Positions 24,675 to 33,464 of a stretch of DNA of 49,520 bases are shown piece after piece. The position numbers were made by a program, and so were the translations under genes. This stretch comes from an uncultured Elusimicrobia bacterium (GTDB lineage: Bacteria > Elusimicrobiota > Endomicrobiia > Endomicrobiales > Endomicrobiaceae), in contig CAMVLN010000001.1 in the NCBI GenBank assembly GCA_947168325.1, positions 1 to 49,520 of the forward strand. The letters run 5' to 3'. The notes beneath the pieces were generated by a model, which was given only the letters and a program-made list of their open reading frames with translations, searched no databases and had not been told where the DNA came from. How positions within the stretch are numbered: position 1 is the first letter of the stretch; each line of letters begins with the position of its first letter.

Positions 24675-26735
24675 ATGGAATTGATAAAAACATCAGTGAC
24701 TGTTGCAGGTAAAGAGATTTTTATTGAGTCTGGTAAACTTGCAAAACAAGCCAATGGTGCTTGTGTTATAAGGGTTGGCGATACAATGGTTTTAGTTACA
24801 GCTGTTGCAACATCAACACCGAAAGAAGGAACAGATTTTATGCCTTTAACAGTTGATTATAAAGAAAGGGCATATTCAGCAGGAAGATTTCCAGGTGGTT
24901 TTTTCAAAAGGGAAGCCAAACCGAAAGAAAGTGAAATACTTACAAGTAGGCTTATAGATAGAAGCATCAGACCATTGTTTTCTGAATTTTATAGAAATGA
25001 TACACAAGTCGTAGCAATGGTTATTTCTCATGATGGTGAAAATCCAGCGGATATTATAAGTATAATTGGTGCTTCAGTGGCATTACATCTTTCAAATATT
25101 CCTTTACAAAAAGATATAGCTTCAGTAAGAATTGGAAGAATAAATAGCAAATTTATTGTTAATCCAACATTGTCTCAAATACCACAATGTGATTTGAATT
25201 TAGTTGTTAGTGGAACAGAAGAAGCTTTAACAATGGTTGAATCTGGTTCTTGTGAACTTTCAGAACAAGAAATGTTGGAAGCTTTAAATCTTGCAAAGGA
25301 AGAAATTAGTAAGATTTGTAAATTTATAAAAAATCTTCCTACTAAAGAAAAGTTAGCGGTGGTAGAACCAGTTATAGATGCAAACTTAAAAGCAGAAATA
25401 GAAATGGATACTTTGCCCAAAGCACAAGAATGTGTAACTATAAAAGACAAATTAACTAGAGAAGTTTCATGGGCAAAATTTAAAGCTGATATGCAAACAA
25501 AATTTGCCCAAAAATACCCCGAGCAATCTGCAATAATAGATTTTATTATGGAAGATATTTTTTATAAAGAAGCAAGAAAGCTAGTTTTGACAAAAAATAT
25601 TAGAACAGATGGTAGAGCATTAACTGAAATTAGACCTATTACATGTGAGGTTGGTTATTTGCCAAGAGCTCACGGTAGTGCAATATTTACAAGAGGGCAA
25701 ACACAATCTTTAGCAACTGTCACATTAGGTAGCCCTGAAGATAAACAAGTTATGGATGAGTTAACAGGAGAATATAAAGAACGCTTCTTACTACATTATA
25801 ATTTTCCTGGATATGCAACAGGTGAAGCAAAACCTGATAGATCTCCAGGAAGAAGAGAAATTGGACATGGTAATTTAGCAAGAAGAGGCTTGAAACCTAT
25901 TCTTCCCGATGAAAAAGATTTCCCTTATGCAATAAGAATAGTATCAGATATTACAGAATCAAATGGTTCTTCTTCTATGGCATCAGTTTGTGGTGGCTGT
26001 TTAGCATTGCTTGATGCTGGGGTTCCTATCAAGGCAACTTGTGCAGGTATAGCTATGGGACTTATGAAAGAAGGCGATAACTATGTTATTTTAACAGATA
26101 TTATGGGAATGGAAGATCATTTAGGAGATATGGATTTTAAAGTTGTGGGTACTAGAAAAGGTATTACAGCTTTACAGATGGATATAAAAATTGATGGTCT
26201 TACAACAGAAATTATGGCAAAGGCTCTTGAACAGGCAAGAGTTGGAAGATTAGAAATTATTGATAAAATAGAAGCTACTATTTCACAACCAAGACCTGAA
26301 CTTTCAAAATATGCTCCTAGGATGGTATCTATTTCGATTCCTGTAAGTAAAATTGGTTCATTGATTGGGTCTGGTGGAAAAAATATTAAAAATATTCAAG
26401 AAACAACCGGTGCTGACATATCAGTGGAGGAAGATGGAACAGTATTTGTTTCAAGTTCTGATGCCAAAGCTCTAGAAATAGCAAAAAATATGATAGAAGG
26501 TTTTACTGCAGAAGTTGAGGTTGGTAAAGAATATAAAGGTAAAGTTACTAGAATTATGAATTTTGGAGCTTTTGTTGAAATTCTTCCTGGGAAAGAAGGA
26601 CTTGTGCATATTTCAAAACTTTCAAATAAAAGAGTTAAAAAAGTTGAAGATGTAGTTAGTGTAGGTGAAGAAATAATTGTTAAGGTTGATGAGATAGATA
26701 AACAAGGTAGAATAAATTTAATTAAAACTATTTAG
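24675..26735 (+). CDS. pnp: Polyribonucleotide nucleotidyltransferase (PNPase)
   Basis: A 3'-5' phosphorolytic exoribonuclease of 686 aa. Two RNase PH-like cores are present (VTAVATSTPKEGTDF..., FTRGQTQSLATVTLGS...), then a KH domain (GSGGKNIKNI) and an S1 domain (YKGKVTRIMNFGAFVEI). The active-site region SDITESNGSSSMASVCGG is intact. A 15-codon upstream extension of the frame is not used: GAGGG lies just before the ATG at 24675. It lacks the acidic tail of longer PNPases and ends soon after the S1 domain. Confidence 0.97.
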   Translation: MELIKTSVTVAGKEIFIESGKLAKQANGACVIRVGDTMVLVTAVATSTPKEGTDFMPLTVDYKERAYSAGRFPGGFFKREAKPKESEILTSRLIDRSIRPLFSEFYRNDTQVVAMVISHDGENPADIISIIGASVALHLSNIPLQKDIASVRIGRINSKFIVNPTLSQIPQCDLNLVVSGTEEALTMVESGSCELSEQEMLEALNLAKEEISKICKFIKNLPTKEKLAVVEPVIDANLKAEIEMDTLPKAQECVTIKDKLTREVSWAKFKADMQTKFAQKYPEQSAIIDFIMEDIFYKEARKLVLTKNIRTDGRALTEIRPITCEVGYLPRAHGSAIFTRGQTQSLATVTLGSPEDKQVMDELTGEYKERFLLHYNFPGYATGEAKPDRSPGRREIGHGNLARRGLKPILPDEKDFPYAIRIVSDITESNGSSSMASVCGGCLALLDAGVPIKATCAGIAMGLMKEGDNYVILTDIMGMEDHLGDMDFKVVGTRKGITALQMDIKIDGLTTEIMAKALEQARVGRLEIIDKIEATISQPRPELSKYAPRMVSISIPVSKIGSLIGSGGKNIKNIQETTGADISVEEDGTVFVSSSDAKALEIAKNMIEGFTAEVEVGKEYKGKVTRIMNFGAFVEILPGKEGLVHISKLSNKRVKKVEDVVSVGEEIIVKVDEIDKQGRINLIKTI

Positions 26736-26754
26736 CTACAAAGGTACTTAATTT

Positions 26755-27216
26755 ATGAATTCTAAAGGAAATATGTTAGATGAAAAAGTAAAATCTCTAT
26801 ATAAAGTAATGAAGGAAGAGAAAGTTGAAGAAATCAAAATTAGTTCTAAAAATATGAAGTTGCATATTAGAAGGAAAAGTTATTCTAAACATCAAACACA
26901 AAAAAATTCTGTACCTACTAATATAATACAACAAGACGAAGATGCTGTTTCTTCAAGAGAAATAAGTTTTGATAATAACAACACTATAAAGTCACCTATA
27001 ACTGGTGTTTTTTATAGGTCATCTTCTCCTACATCTGCTATGTTTGTAAAAGAAGGAGATGTTGTAAATGTTGGTAGTACTTTGTGCATAATTGAAGCTA
27101 TGAAAGTTATGAATGAAATAAAAGCTACAGATAAAGTAAAAATTATAAAAATTTTAATAGAAAATGGTCAATCAGTAAATAGTCAACAAGATTTGTTTAT
27201 TGTAGAAAAAATATGA
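26755..27216 (+). CDS. accB: Biotin carboxyl carrier protein of acetyl-CoA carboxylase
   Basis: A 153-aa carrier of the carboxylated biotin in fatty-acid synthesis. The N-terminal 45 residues form the basic dimerising segment, followed by a low-complexity linker and a biotinyl domain (KSPITGVFYRS...). The biotin lysine is Lys117 in EAMKVMNE, and the thumb-like FYRSSSPTSAMFV insertion is that of true AccB. accC does not follow, although it often does in other bacteria. Same strand as pnp, 19 bases later. Confidence 0.94.
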   Translation: MNSKGNMLDEKVKSLYKVMKEEKVEEIKISSKNMKLHIRRKSYSKHQTQKNSVPTNIIQQDEDAVSSREISFDNNNTIKSPITGVFYRSSSPTSAMFVKEGDVVNVGSTLCIIEAMKVMNEIKATDKVKIIKILIENGQSVNSQQDLFIVEKI

Positions 27217-27299
27217 TTTTTGAAGGGCAAGCAAATAAATAATCTTAATATAATGACCTTTTAGTAGAGAAGATATAATTTGAGGGTTAGTGAGTTCTC

Positions 27300-27500
27300 A
27301 TGCAAGATAGAATTGGAATGGTAGCAGGACAAATATGGCATTTTTTAAATGAAAAAGGAGAATCTACTCCTATAAAAATTAGAGCACATTTAGGGCTTTC
27401 TAATACTATGCTTTATTTGGCACTAGGATGGCTTTCTAGAGAAGGTAAAGTAAAAATAGTTCCTTTTGAATATACATATAAAATTTCTTTGGTTAATTAG
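27300..27500 (+). CDS. Small winged-helix domain protein (DUF2582-like)
   Basis: A 66-aa protein, all of it one winged helix-turn-helix (GQIWHFLNEKGES, PIKIRAHLGLSNTMLYLALGWLSREGKV, a final beta hairpin). It resembles the small winged-helix proteins of the pfam10771 type found in Bacteroidetes and related groups. It lacks an effector domain. Targets are unknown. It lies 83 bases after accB on the same strand and is convergent with mtnN. Confidence 0.75.
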   Translation: MQDRIGMVAGQIWHFLNEKGESTPIKIRAHLGLSNTMLYLALGWLSREGKVKIVPFEYTYKISLVN

Positions 27501-27526
27501 TTTTTATTTATTAGTTGTTTCTACTT

Positions 27527-28246
27527 TTAATTGTACATTTTATTTAAAAAAAGTTTTAATGCCTGTGATGATACATTTGAATATTTCTCAAACTCGTTGT
27601 GACTTTTTGATAAGTTACCGTCTGCTAAATCTGAAATTGCCCTTATAACAATAAACGGAATTTTATTTCTCGTAGCAACTTGAGCTATTGCACATCCTTC
27701 CATTTCAACAGCTAATGCTCCAAAATAGTTATTTATTTCTTCTTTTATTTTTTTATTAGATATAAATTGATCCCCTGATGCAATTATTCCTTGATGAATT
27801 TTATTTTTAGATATACTTTTTTCTAATAAATTTTGGAATTTTTCTACTAAATTTTTATCACAATAATATTTTGTTGGCTTATCTTTTTCTTTTCCTATAC
27901 ACATATACCCTTTAGCATACCCTAAAGGACTAACATCAAAATCATGTTGAACTAAGTATGTTCCTATAACAATATCTCCTACATCAAGGCAACTATCTAT
28001 TCCTCCAGCAACACCCACATTTATAATAATATTTGGCTTAAAAGAGTCAATAATATACTGTGTATTTAATGCAGCATTTACTTTTCCTATACCACTTTTT
28101 GATAATATAATAAAATTATCTTTTATTCTTCCAGTAAATATGTATAAATCTGCATAAACGACTTCTTTTAAATCTATTAATTCTTGCTTTACAGAAATAA
28201 TTTCACATTCCATAGCACCAATTATTGCTATTTTGGTAGCTGTCAT
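27527..28246 (-). CDS. mtnN: 5'-methylthioadenosine/S-adenosylhomocysteine nucleosidase
   Basis: Cleaves adenine from MTA and SAH in methyl-group recycling. The 239-aa protein has the fold's IGAMECE start (catalytic Glu15), NVGVAGGID, the VEMEG ribose/active-site motif and the ISDLAD segment with the catalytic Asp. Length and motifs are normal. It is monocistronic, convergent with the winged-helix gene and divergent from glyQ. Confidence 0.94.
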   Translation of the reverse strand: MTATKIAIIGAMECEIISVKQELIDLKEVVYADLYIFTGRIKDNFIILSKSGIGKVNAALNTQYIIDSFKPNIIINVGVAGGIDSCLDVGDIVIGTYLVQHDFDVSPLGYAKGYMCIGKEKDKPTKYYCDKNLVEKFQNLLEKSISKNKIHQGIIASGDQFISNKKIKEEINNYFGALAVEMEGCAIAQVATRNKIPFIVIRAISDLADGNLSKSHNEFEKYSNVSSQALKLFLNKMYN

Positions 28247-28401
28247 TATATTCCTCCAAATTATTTTAAATTTATATAAAATTTAGTTAAAACCTCAATT
28301 GCATTCTACTAAATTTTTCTATCTTTTTCTATTTTATGTATTATTATTTCTTTAAAAATGTTATAATTACTGATGTAATATTAGTATATGGGGAAACAAA
28401 A

Positions 28402-29241
28402 ATGAATTTTCAAGAAATTATTATGAAATTACATAAGTATTGGGCAAAAGAAGGATGTTTAATTTGGCAACCTTACGATTTAGAAAAAGGTGCAGGAACA
28501 TTTAATCCTGCAACATTTTTAAGAACACTTGGGCCAAAACCTTGGAAAGTTGCTTATGTAGAACCGTCTAGAAGGCCTACCGATGGCAGATACGGCGAAA
28601 ATCCAAACAGATTACAGCATTATTATCAGTTTCAAGTTATATTGAAACCTGCACCGCAAGATGTTCAACAACTTTATTTAAACAGTTTAAAAGCTATAGG
28701 TTTAAATCCAAAGGAACATGATATAAGATTTGTAGAAGACGATTGGGAATCCCCTACACTTGGTGCATGGGGGCTTGGTTGGGAAGTTTGGATTGACGGC
28801 ATGGAAGCCACACAATTTACATATTTTCAGCAGGTAGGGGGAATAGAATTAAACCCTATTTCAGCAGAAATTACTTATGGGCTAGAAAGACTTGCAATGT
28901 ATTCACAGAAAAAAGATTCTGTTTATGATTTAATGTGGACAGATGATGTAACTTATGGAGATGTCCATTTGGAAGATGAAAAGCAATGGTCAAAATATAA
29001 TTTTGAAATTGCCAATACACAGATGTTGTTGAAACATTTTAATGATTGGGAACAAGAAGCTAAAAAACTTGTAGAGCAAAATCTTGTTTTACCAGCTTAT
29101 GATGCGGTTATGAAATGTTCACACTTGTTTAACTTGCTTGATGCAAGAAGTGCAATATCAGTTTCACAAAGAGTTAGTTATGTTTTAAGAGTAAGAACCC
29201 TTGCTAAACTTGTTGCCGAAGGTTATATAAAACAATTTTAG
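28402..29241 (+). CDS. glyQ: Glycyl-tRNA synthetase alpha subunit
   Basis: A 279-aa catalytic subunit of the bacterial alpha2beta2 GlyRS. LHKYWAKEGCLIWQPYDLEKGAGTF opens the protein; VEPSRRPTDGRYGENPNR and the GWEVWIDGMEATQFTYFQQ segment hold the active site. The frame extends to 28336, but the ATG at 28402 follows GGGGAAAC and matches the family start. The beta subunit (glyS), often the next gene, is absent here; only decayed sequence follows. A glyS elsewhere is required. Confidence 0.97.
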   Translation: MNFQEIIMKLHKYWAKEGCLIWQPYDLEKGAGTFNPATFLRTLGPKPWKVAYVEPSRRPTDGRYGENPNRLQHYYQFQVILKPAPQDVQQLYLNSLKAIGLNPKEHDIRFVEDDWESPTLGAWGLGWEVWIDGMEATQFTYFQQVGGIELNPISAEITYGLERLAMYSQKKDSVYDLMWTDDVTYGDVHLEDEKQWSKYNFEIANTQMLLKHFNDWEQEAKKLVEQNLVLPAYDAVMKCSHLFNLLDARSAISVSQRVSYVLRVRTLAKLVAEGYIKQF

Positions 29242-29248
29242 TATATAG

Positions 29249-29594
29249 GAAAAAATTAGTATAAGTTTAATAATAATAGCATTATTCCTTAGTGTTGGAG
29301 TGTATACTATCACATTAGCACAACATCAAGATATGTAAAATAATCAAGAACAAATGAAATAAGATTTTGATGAAACAAGTAAAACTTTAAATATTATAAA
29401 CGACAAAAATCACAGATAAAACGACTGATGGAAAAAGATATCGCAAAAAAAAGTTAAGAACACAAATAAAAGAAAAAATGGAAGCAATAGATAATGAACT
29501 TGTAAAAGAAAAGTATAATGTTTCTGTAATAGAAAATTTAGCAAAAGAAATAGGACAAATAAACTTGAAGATTTTAAGAATAAAAATAGATTGA
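29249..29594 (+). pseudogene. Decayed gene of an exported coiled-coil protein
   Basis: After an AGGAAAAA stretch, the frame reads KISISLIIIALFLSVGVYTI then TLAQHQDM, a signal peptide without a start codon. In-frame TAA codons follow after QDM, after EQMK and after NDKNHR. A different frame then gives RKKKLRTQIKEKMEAIDNEL and ENLAKEIGQINLK before TGA at 29592-29594. The composition is that of a small periplasmic coiled-coil protein. Several stops and a frame change show it is dead. Confidence 0.65.
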
Positions 29595-29831
29595 AAGATT
29601 AAAATGAGAAATATTTTGACTTTAAAACAATATCTTAAAAAGGAACAACAGGGAAAACAATATTTTAGAGAGTTTTTTAAATATAATAGATTAAATAATT
29701 ATAAAGGTTAAAGTGTTTGTTATAGCAAGACAATATAGTAAACAAAATAGAATTCGTGTGTTTGTAAAATTCAAATATTTTGTATGGCTTATGGATAAAA
29801 AATTTAATACTTATATTTTTATGTAGGGGGT
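29595..29831. other. Intergenic remnant sequence
   Basis: Contains a 35-codon frame (29604-29711, MRNILTLKQYLKKEQQGKQY...) with no ribosome-binding site or recognisable family. It is probably more of the decayed region. No RNA or hairpin was seen. Confidence 0.4.
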
Positions 29832-30689
29832 TTATATATTATTCAACTTCTGGTTTAATTCTGTAATTTTATTTTTAGTTGCTTTTTTACCTTCATAAAC
29901 CATTAAATCAAATTTATTAAATTCTGTCCAAGATGTTTGTTTAACATTCGGGTTTATTAACATATCAACATCTTTTGTTAGTTCTTTATAAAGTAAATGA
30001 TTAGAAATAGAATTGCATCTATTTATAATACTTTTTGAGTTGGTAGGAATAGCTTCTAATATTTTTAATTCACCTATCACATATGAAGCTATAACAAAGT
30101 CAGGTTTAAATATTTTTGTTGCCGTTACAGGTGTAACATTTACAAAAGCACCATCAGTGTAGTAGATATTATCTATATTTACAGGAGGAAATATTCCAGG
30201 CAAAGATGCTGAAGCTAAAACTCTTGTTCTTATAGTACCTTTTGTAAAAACTTTTTCTGTTCCGTTTGTAATATTCGTTGCTACACAAGCAAAAGGAATT
30301 TTTGTATCTTCTATATTTATGTTTGGTAGTATAGTATCTATCATTTCTTCAAACATTGAATTAGATATAAAAGAATTATCTTCTTGAGAGCCATATTTTA
30401 CAGCTTCTTTTGCCCTTCTTATAAAATTTCTTGTAGAAGAAACTTTGCTATCATCTTGCATTTTTTTAATATTCATTTTAGAAAACATTACATTAAAAAT
30501 ATAATCTTTTAAAATTTTTTCTACATTTTTGCAAGATGTGTTTATTGCATATAATGCTCCAATGATTGCACCCATAGAAGTTCCTGTAATACAATCTATT
30601 TTTATATTGTTTTTTTCTAAAATTTCTAAAACTCCAATATGAGCTAATGCTCTTGCCCCACCACCACTCAATGCTAATGCTATTTTCAT
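29832..30689 (-). CDS. Patatin-like phospholipase (RssA-like)
   Basis: A 285-aa lipid acyl hydrolase-type protein. The oxyanion motif SGGGARALAHIG comes first, then the nucleophile Ser38 in GTSMG and the catalytic Asp179 in TDGAFVN, completing the Ser-Asp dyad. There is no signal peptide, so it is cytoplasmic or membrane-peripheral. The physiological substrate is unknown. It follows rlmN by 15 bases and is probably in its operon. Confidence 0.9.
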   Translation of the reverse strand: MKIALALSGGGARALAHIGVLEILEKNNIKIDCITGTSMGAIIGALYAINTSCKNVEKILKDYIFNVMFSKMNIKKMQDDSKVSSTRNFIRRAKEAVKYGSQEDNSFISNSMFEEMIDTILPNINIEDTKIPFACVATNITNGTEKVFTKGTIRTRVLASASLPGIFPPVNIDNIYYTDGAFVNVTPVTATKIFKPDFVIASYVIGELKILEAIPTNSKSIINRCNSISNHLLYKELTKDVDMLINPNVKQTSWTEFNKFDLMVYEGKKATKNKITELNQKLNNI

Positions 30690-30704
30690 AATAAATCCTT
30701 TTAC

Positions 30705-31751
30705 TTATTTTTGTCCTAATTGCCCGCAAGCCGCACCAATATCAAGCCCTTTTGGCTCTCTAATGTTTACTGTTATACCGTTTAATTTCAATATTTTTTT
30801 AAAATTTAAAATTGATACTTGTAGGGGACTTTTATAATCAAAACTATTTGTTTCGTTGTAAGGTATTAAATTTACTTGAACATTAGGATTTACAATATTA
30901 CTTGCTTTCATAAGTCTTGCAAGTCTATGAGCATCACTAGAAGTATCGTTAAAATCTTTTAACAAAATGTATTCTATTGTAACTCTAGATTTTGTTTTCT
31001 TTAAATAATATCTACATGTATTTAACAAATCTGTTATTTTTGTATCAAAATTGTTTGAAATAATTTTTTTTCTTTGTTTATCATCTGTTGCATGCAAAGA
31101 AAGTGCAAATCTTACTCCATACATTTCATTAGCAAGATTTTTTATTTGAGGAATTATCCCCATAGATGAAACTGTAATATGCCTTTTCCCAATATTCATT
31201 TCGTTTTTTGATATAAGTGTTTTTATTACTGATGTTAAATTTTTATAATTAAGCATAGGTTCACCCATACCCATAAACAATACACCACAAACTCTTTCTT
31301 TTATATCGTTTTCTATATATAAAATTTCTTCTAATATTTCACCTCTGGATAAGTTTCTCATAAATTTTGCTTTGCCGGATAAACAAAACTTACAAGAAAT
31401 AGGGCAACCAACCTGTGTAGAAATACATACTGTTTTTTTGCCTTCAGTATTAAGGCAAACAGCATAAATATATTTATTGTCATAAGTTTTAAATGTGTAT
31501 TTTATAGTTCCATCAAGTATAGATTCTTCTTTAATTACATCTGTAAAACTTCTTAAAATAAAAGAAGATTCTAGGTTTCCTCTAATATCTTTTGAAATAT
31601 TAGAAAAAAGTTTAAAATCTAAAATTTTTTTTACATAAATCCATTGAATAATTTGAGATACTCTATAATTTTCTTTTACAAAAGGTTTTAGTATTGAATA
31701 TAATTTATCAGTTTCAATATCTAAAATAAAAGTTTTTTTTGTTTTTGCCAT
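30705..31751 (-). CDS. rlmN: 23S rRNA (adenine-2503-C2)-methyltransferase
   Basis: Radical SAM enzyme that methylates A2503 of 23S rRNA and A37 of some tRNAs. The cluster motif is CPISCKFC. The Cys in TVCISTQVG and the Cys in AACGQL near the C-terminus are the two methyl-transfer cysteines. MGMGEPMLNY and SLHATDDKQR are also typical. At 348 aa the length is normal. Its ATG overlaps the htpX stop (TAATG), so it is translationally coupled. Confidence 0.95.
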   Translation of the reverse strand: MAKTKKTFILDIETDKLYSILKPFVKENYRVSQIIQWIYVKKILDFKLFSNISKDIRGNLESSFILRSFTDVIKEESILDGTIKYTFKTYDNKYIYAVCLNTEGKKTVCISTQVGCPISCKFCLSGKAKFMRNLSRGEILEEILYIENDIKERVCGVLFMGMGEPMLNYKNLTSVIKTLISKNEMNIGKRHITVSSMGIIPQIKNLANEMYGVRFALSLHATDDKQRKKIISNNFDTKITDLLNTCRYYLKKTKSRVTIEYILLKDFNDTSSDAHRLARLMKASNIVNPNVQVNLIPYNETNSFDYKSPLQVSILNFKKILKLNGITVNIREPKGLDIGAACGQLGQK

Positions 31752-32623
31752 TAATATATTACCTTTGGGATATTGTATTGTTGTGTATTAACGAGTTTAG
31801 CCATCTCTTCAAGTTTTTTTATTCTATCTTGAATTGGAGGATGAGTAGAAAACATATTTTCTAAACCGCCACTTTTAAGAGGATTAACTATAAACATATG
31901 TGCTGTTTGAGGATTAACATCATTTTTTGTTCTTAAATTTCCTTCGCTTAATTTTCTAAGTGCAGAAGCTAAAGCTAAAGGATCATTTGAAATTTTTGCA
32001 CCGTCTGCATCTGCAATATATTCTCTTGACCTTGAAATTGCCATTTGAATTAACATTGCTGCAATAGGAGCAAATATCATAAGTAATAATGCAATTATTG
32101 CATTGTTGTTTCTGTTTCTATTTCCACCAAACCAAAAACCAAATCTTACAAGTACCATTATAGCCCCAGCTAAAACTGCTGCTATACAACTTATAAGAAT
32201 ATCTCTATTTTTTATGTGCGACATTTCATGGGAAATTACCCCCCTTAACTCGTTGTCATTTAATAGTTGAACAAGCCCTTCAGTAATTGCAACTACTGCA
32301 TGCTGGGGATCTCTACCTGTAGCAAAGGCATTTGGCATAGAACTTTTTATATAATAAATTTTTGGTGTAGGTATTTGTGCTCTTGCAGCAAGGCTTGATA
32401 CCATTTCATATAATTTAGGTTCTTTTTCAGGAAGTATAGGCATTGCTTGATACATTGAAAGTACAATTTTATCACTAAACCAGTATGAAAAAAAATTTGC
32501 AGCAATAGCAAAAATAAAAGCATAAGTCATTCCAACTTGCCCACCAATAAGTTCACCTATTATTAAAAAAAATATTGTCATTAACAACAATAAAAGAAAT
32601 GTTTTTATTGAATTTGAGTTCAT
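31751..32623 (-). CDS. htpX: Membrane zinc metalloprotease HtpX
   Basis: Membrane quality-control protease, 290 aa, family M48B. Two N-terminal membrane helices (residues 7-45) come first, the zinc motif HEMSH is at 132-136, two further helices follow (about 145-200), and the third ligand Glu is in SREYIADADGA. The frame extends to a TTG at 32629, but AGGAGGT is correctly placed only for the ATG at 32623. It is the first gene of htpX-rlmN-patatin. Confidence 0.95.
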   Translation of the reverse strand: MNSNSIKTFLLLLLMTIFFLIIGELIGGQVGMTYAFIFAIAANFFSYWFSDKIVLSMYQAMPILPEKEPKLYEMVSSLAARAQIPTPKIYYIKSSMPNAFATGRDPQHAVVAITEGLVQLLNDNELRGVISHEMSHIKNRDILISCIAAVLAGAIMVLVRFGFWFGGNRNRNNNAIIALLLMIFAPIAAMLIQMAISRSREYIADADGAKISNDPLALASALRKLSEGNLRTKNDVNPQTAHMFIVNPLKSGGLENMFSTHPPIQDRIKKLEEMAKLVNTQQYNIPKVIY

Positions 32624-32709
32624 ATACAATACCTCCTACTGATACAAACATAGTAATTATACTAAAAATTTTATGAATAGTGCATAGAATAGCTTTAATA
32701 TATTATGAA

Positions 32710-32937
32710 TTATAAATTAGTTTCTATTATTTTTATTTCCTCTTCGGTGAGATTGTAGAGTTTATAAACAATATTATCTATTTTATCATCAATAGAGTTT
32801 GCTATTTTTTGAAGGTTTTCAACAACAGCTTGTGAATTTTCTTTATATTTTTCAGTAGTATGAATTTTTTCTTTTTTGTCATGTACAAATGTTTCTATCG
32901 GGCATCTATATACTAATATTTTTTCCTTTGTAGTCAT
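32710..32937 (-). CDS. Orphan small protein resembling the C-terminal tail of Eco57I-type modification enzymes
   Basis: A 75-aa frame with a weak AAGAAG ribosome-binding site. The end, IDNIVYKLYNLTEEEIKIIE, looks like the closing helix pair of Eco57I/PglX-type restriction-methylases (IDxLVYxLYxLTEEE). The N-terminal half is not recognised. No methylase body lies upstream: 32938-33018 is a short intergenic gap. It may be a remnant fused to a new start, or a small independent protein. Confidence 0.45.
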   Translation of the reverse strand: MTTKEKILVYRCPIETFVHDKKEKIHTTEKYKENSQAVVENLQKIANSIDDKIDNIVYKLYNLTEEEIKIIETNL

Positions 32938-33018
32938 TTCTTCTTTGTACTTTAAATTTTTAATTTTTTAATCAAATTTTGCTACAATCTGCAAATATCC
33001 TAAAATTATTGAAATATA

Positions 33019-33327
33019 ATGATAAAAATTGATTTAACTATTGATAATAAAATCGTTAAAGATGTTTATGTTGCTAAAACCTTTTATGAAAGATTTAAAG
33101 GATTGATGTTTGTTTCAAAACAAAATTCTTTTAATTTATTAATTGAAAATTGCAACTCTGTTCATACTTGTTTTATGAATTTTAATATTGATATTTATTG
33201 TTTAGATAAAAGCTATAAAATAGTGAAAGTTTATAACAATGTAAAACCTTTTAGGTTCATTTTACCTATAAAAAAAGTTTGTAATATTTTAGAAATTCCA
33301 ACTACAAATAAAAATTCTACTATTTAG
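33019..33327 (+). CDS. DUF192 family protein
   Basis: A 102-aa single-domain protein of pfam02643. The hallmark blocks are present: VYVAKTFYERFKGLMF, CNSVHTCFMNFNIDIYCLDK and VKPFRFILPIKKVCNILEIP. Most homologues carry a signal peptide, but this one does not and would be cytoplasmic. The function of the family is unknown. It is monocistronic, divergent from the orphan gene upstream, and 137 bases before ackA. Confidence 0.88.
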   Translation: MIKIDLTIDNKIVKDVYVAKTFYERFKGLMFVSKQNSFNLLIENCNSVHTCFMNFNIDIYCLDKSYKIVKVYNNVKPFRFILPIKKVCNILEIPTTNKNSTI

Positions 33328-33333
33328 ATAATA

Positions 33334-33361
33334 TTTTGTATAATAACTTTTGTATAATAAC
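33334..33361 (+). repeat. Tandem 14-bp repeat containing TATAAT
   Basis: TTTTGTATAATAAC occurs twice head to tail (33334-33347 and 33348-33361). Each copy has a perfect -10-like TATAAT. It lies about 100 bases before ackA and may form overlapping promoters, though no strong -35 is evident. Confidence 0.7.
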
Positions 33362-33464
33362 TGGCAAGGTAAGATTTTTCAAAAAGTAGAAATAGTGTAT
33401 GTTTTATAGTTTGAATAGAGTGCATAGTATAAAGGTTATATATAAATAAAATTAGGGGAAAAAA

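Noticed and set aside
28336..28401. N-terminal extension of glyQ with an aromatic, hydrophobic segment
   Set aside because: The ATG at 28402 has the ribosome-binding site and matches the family start; the extension covers promoter-like sequence.
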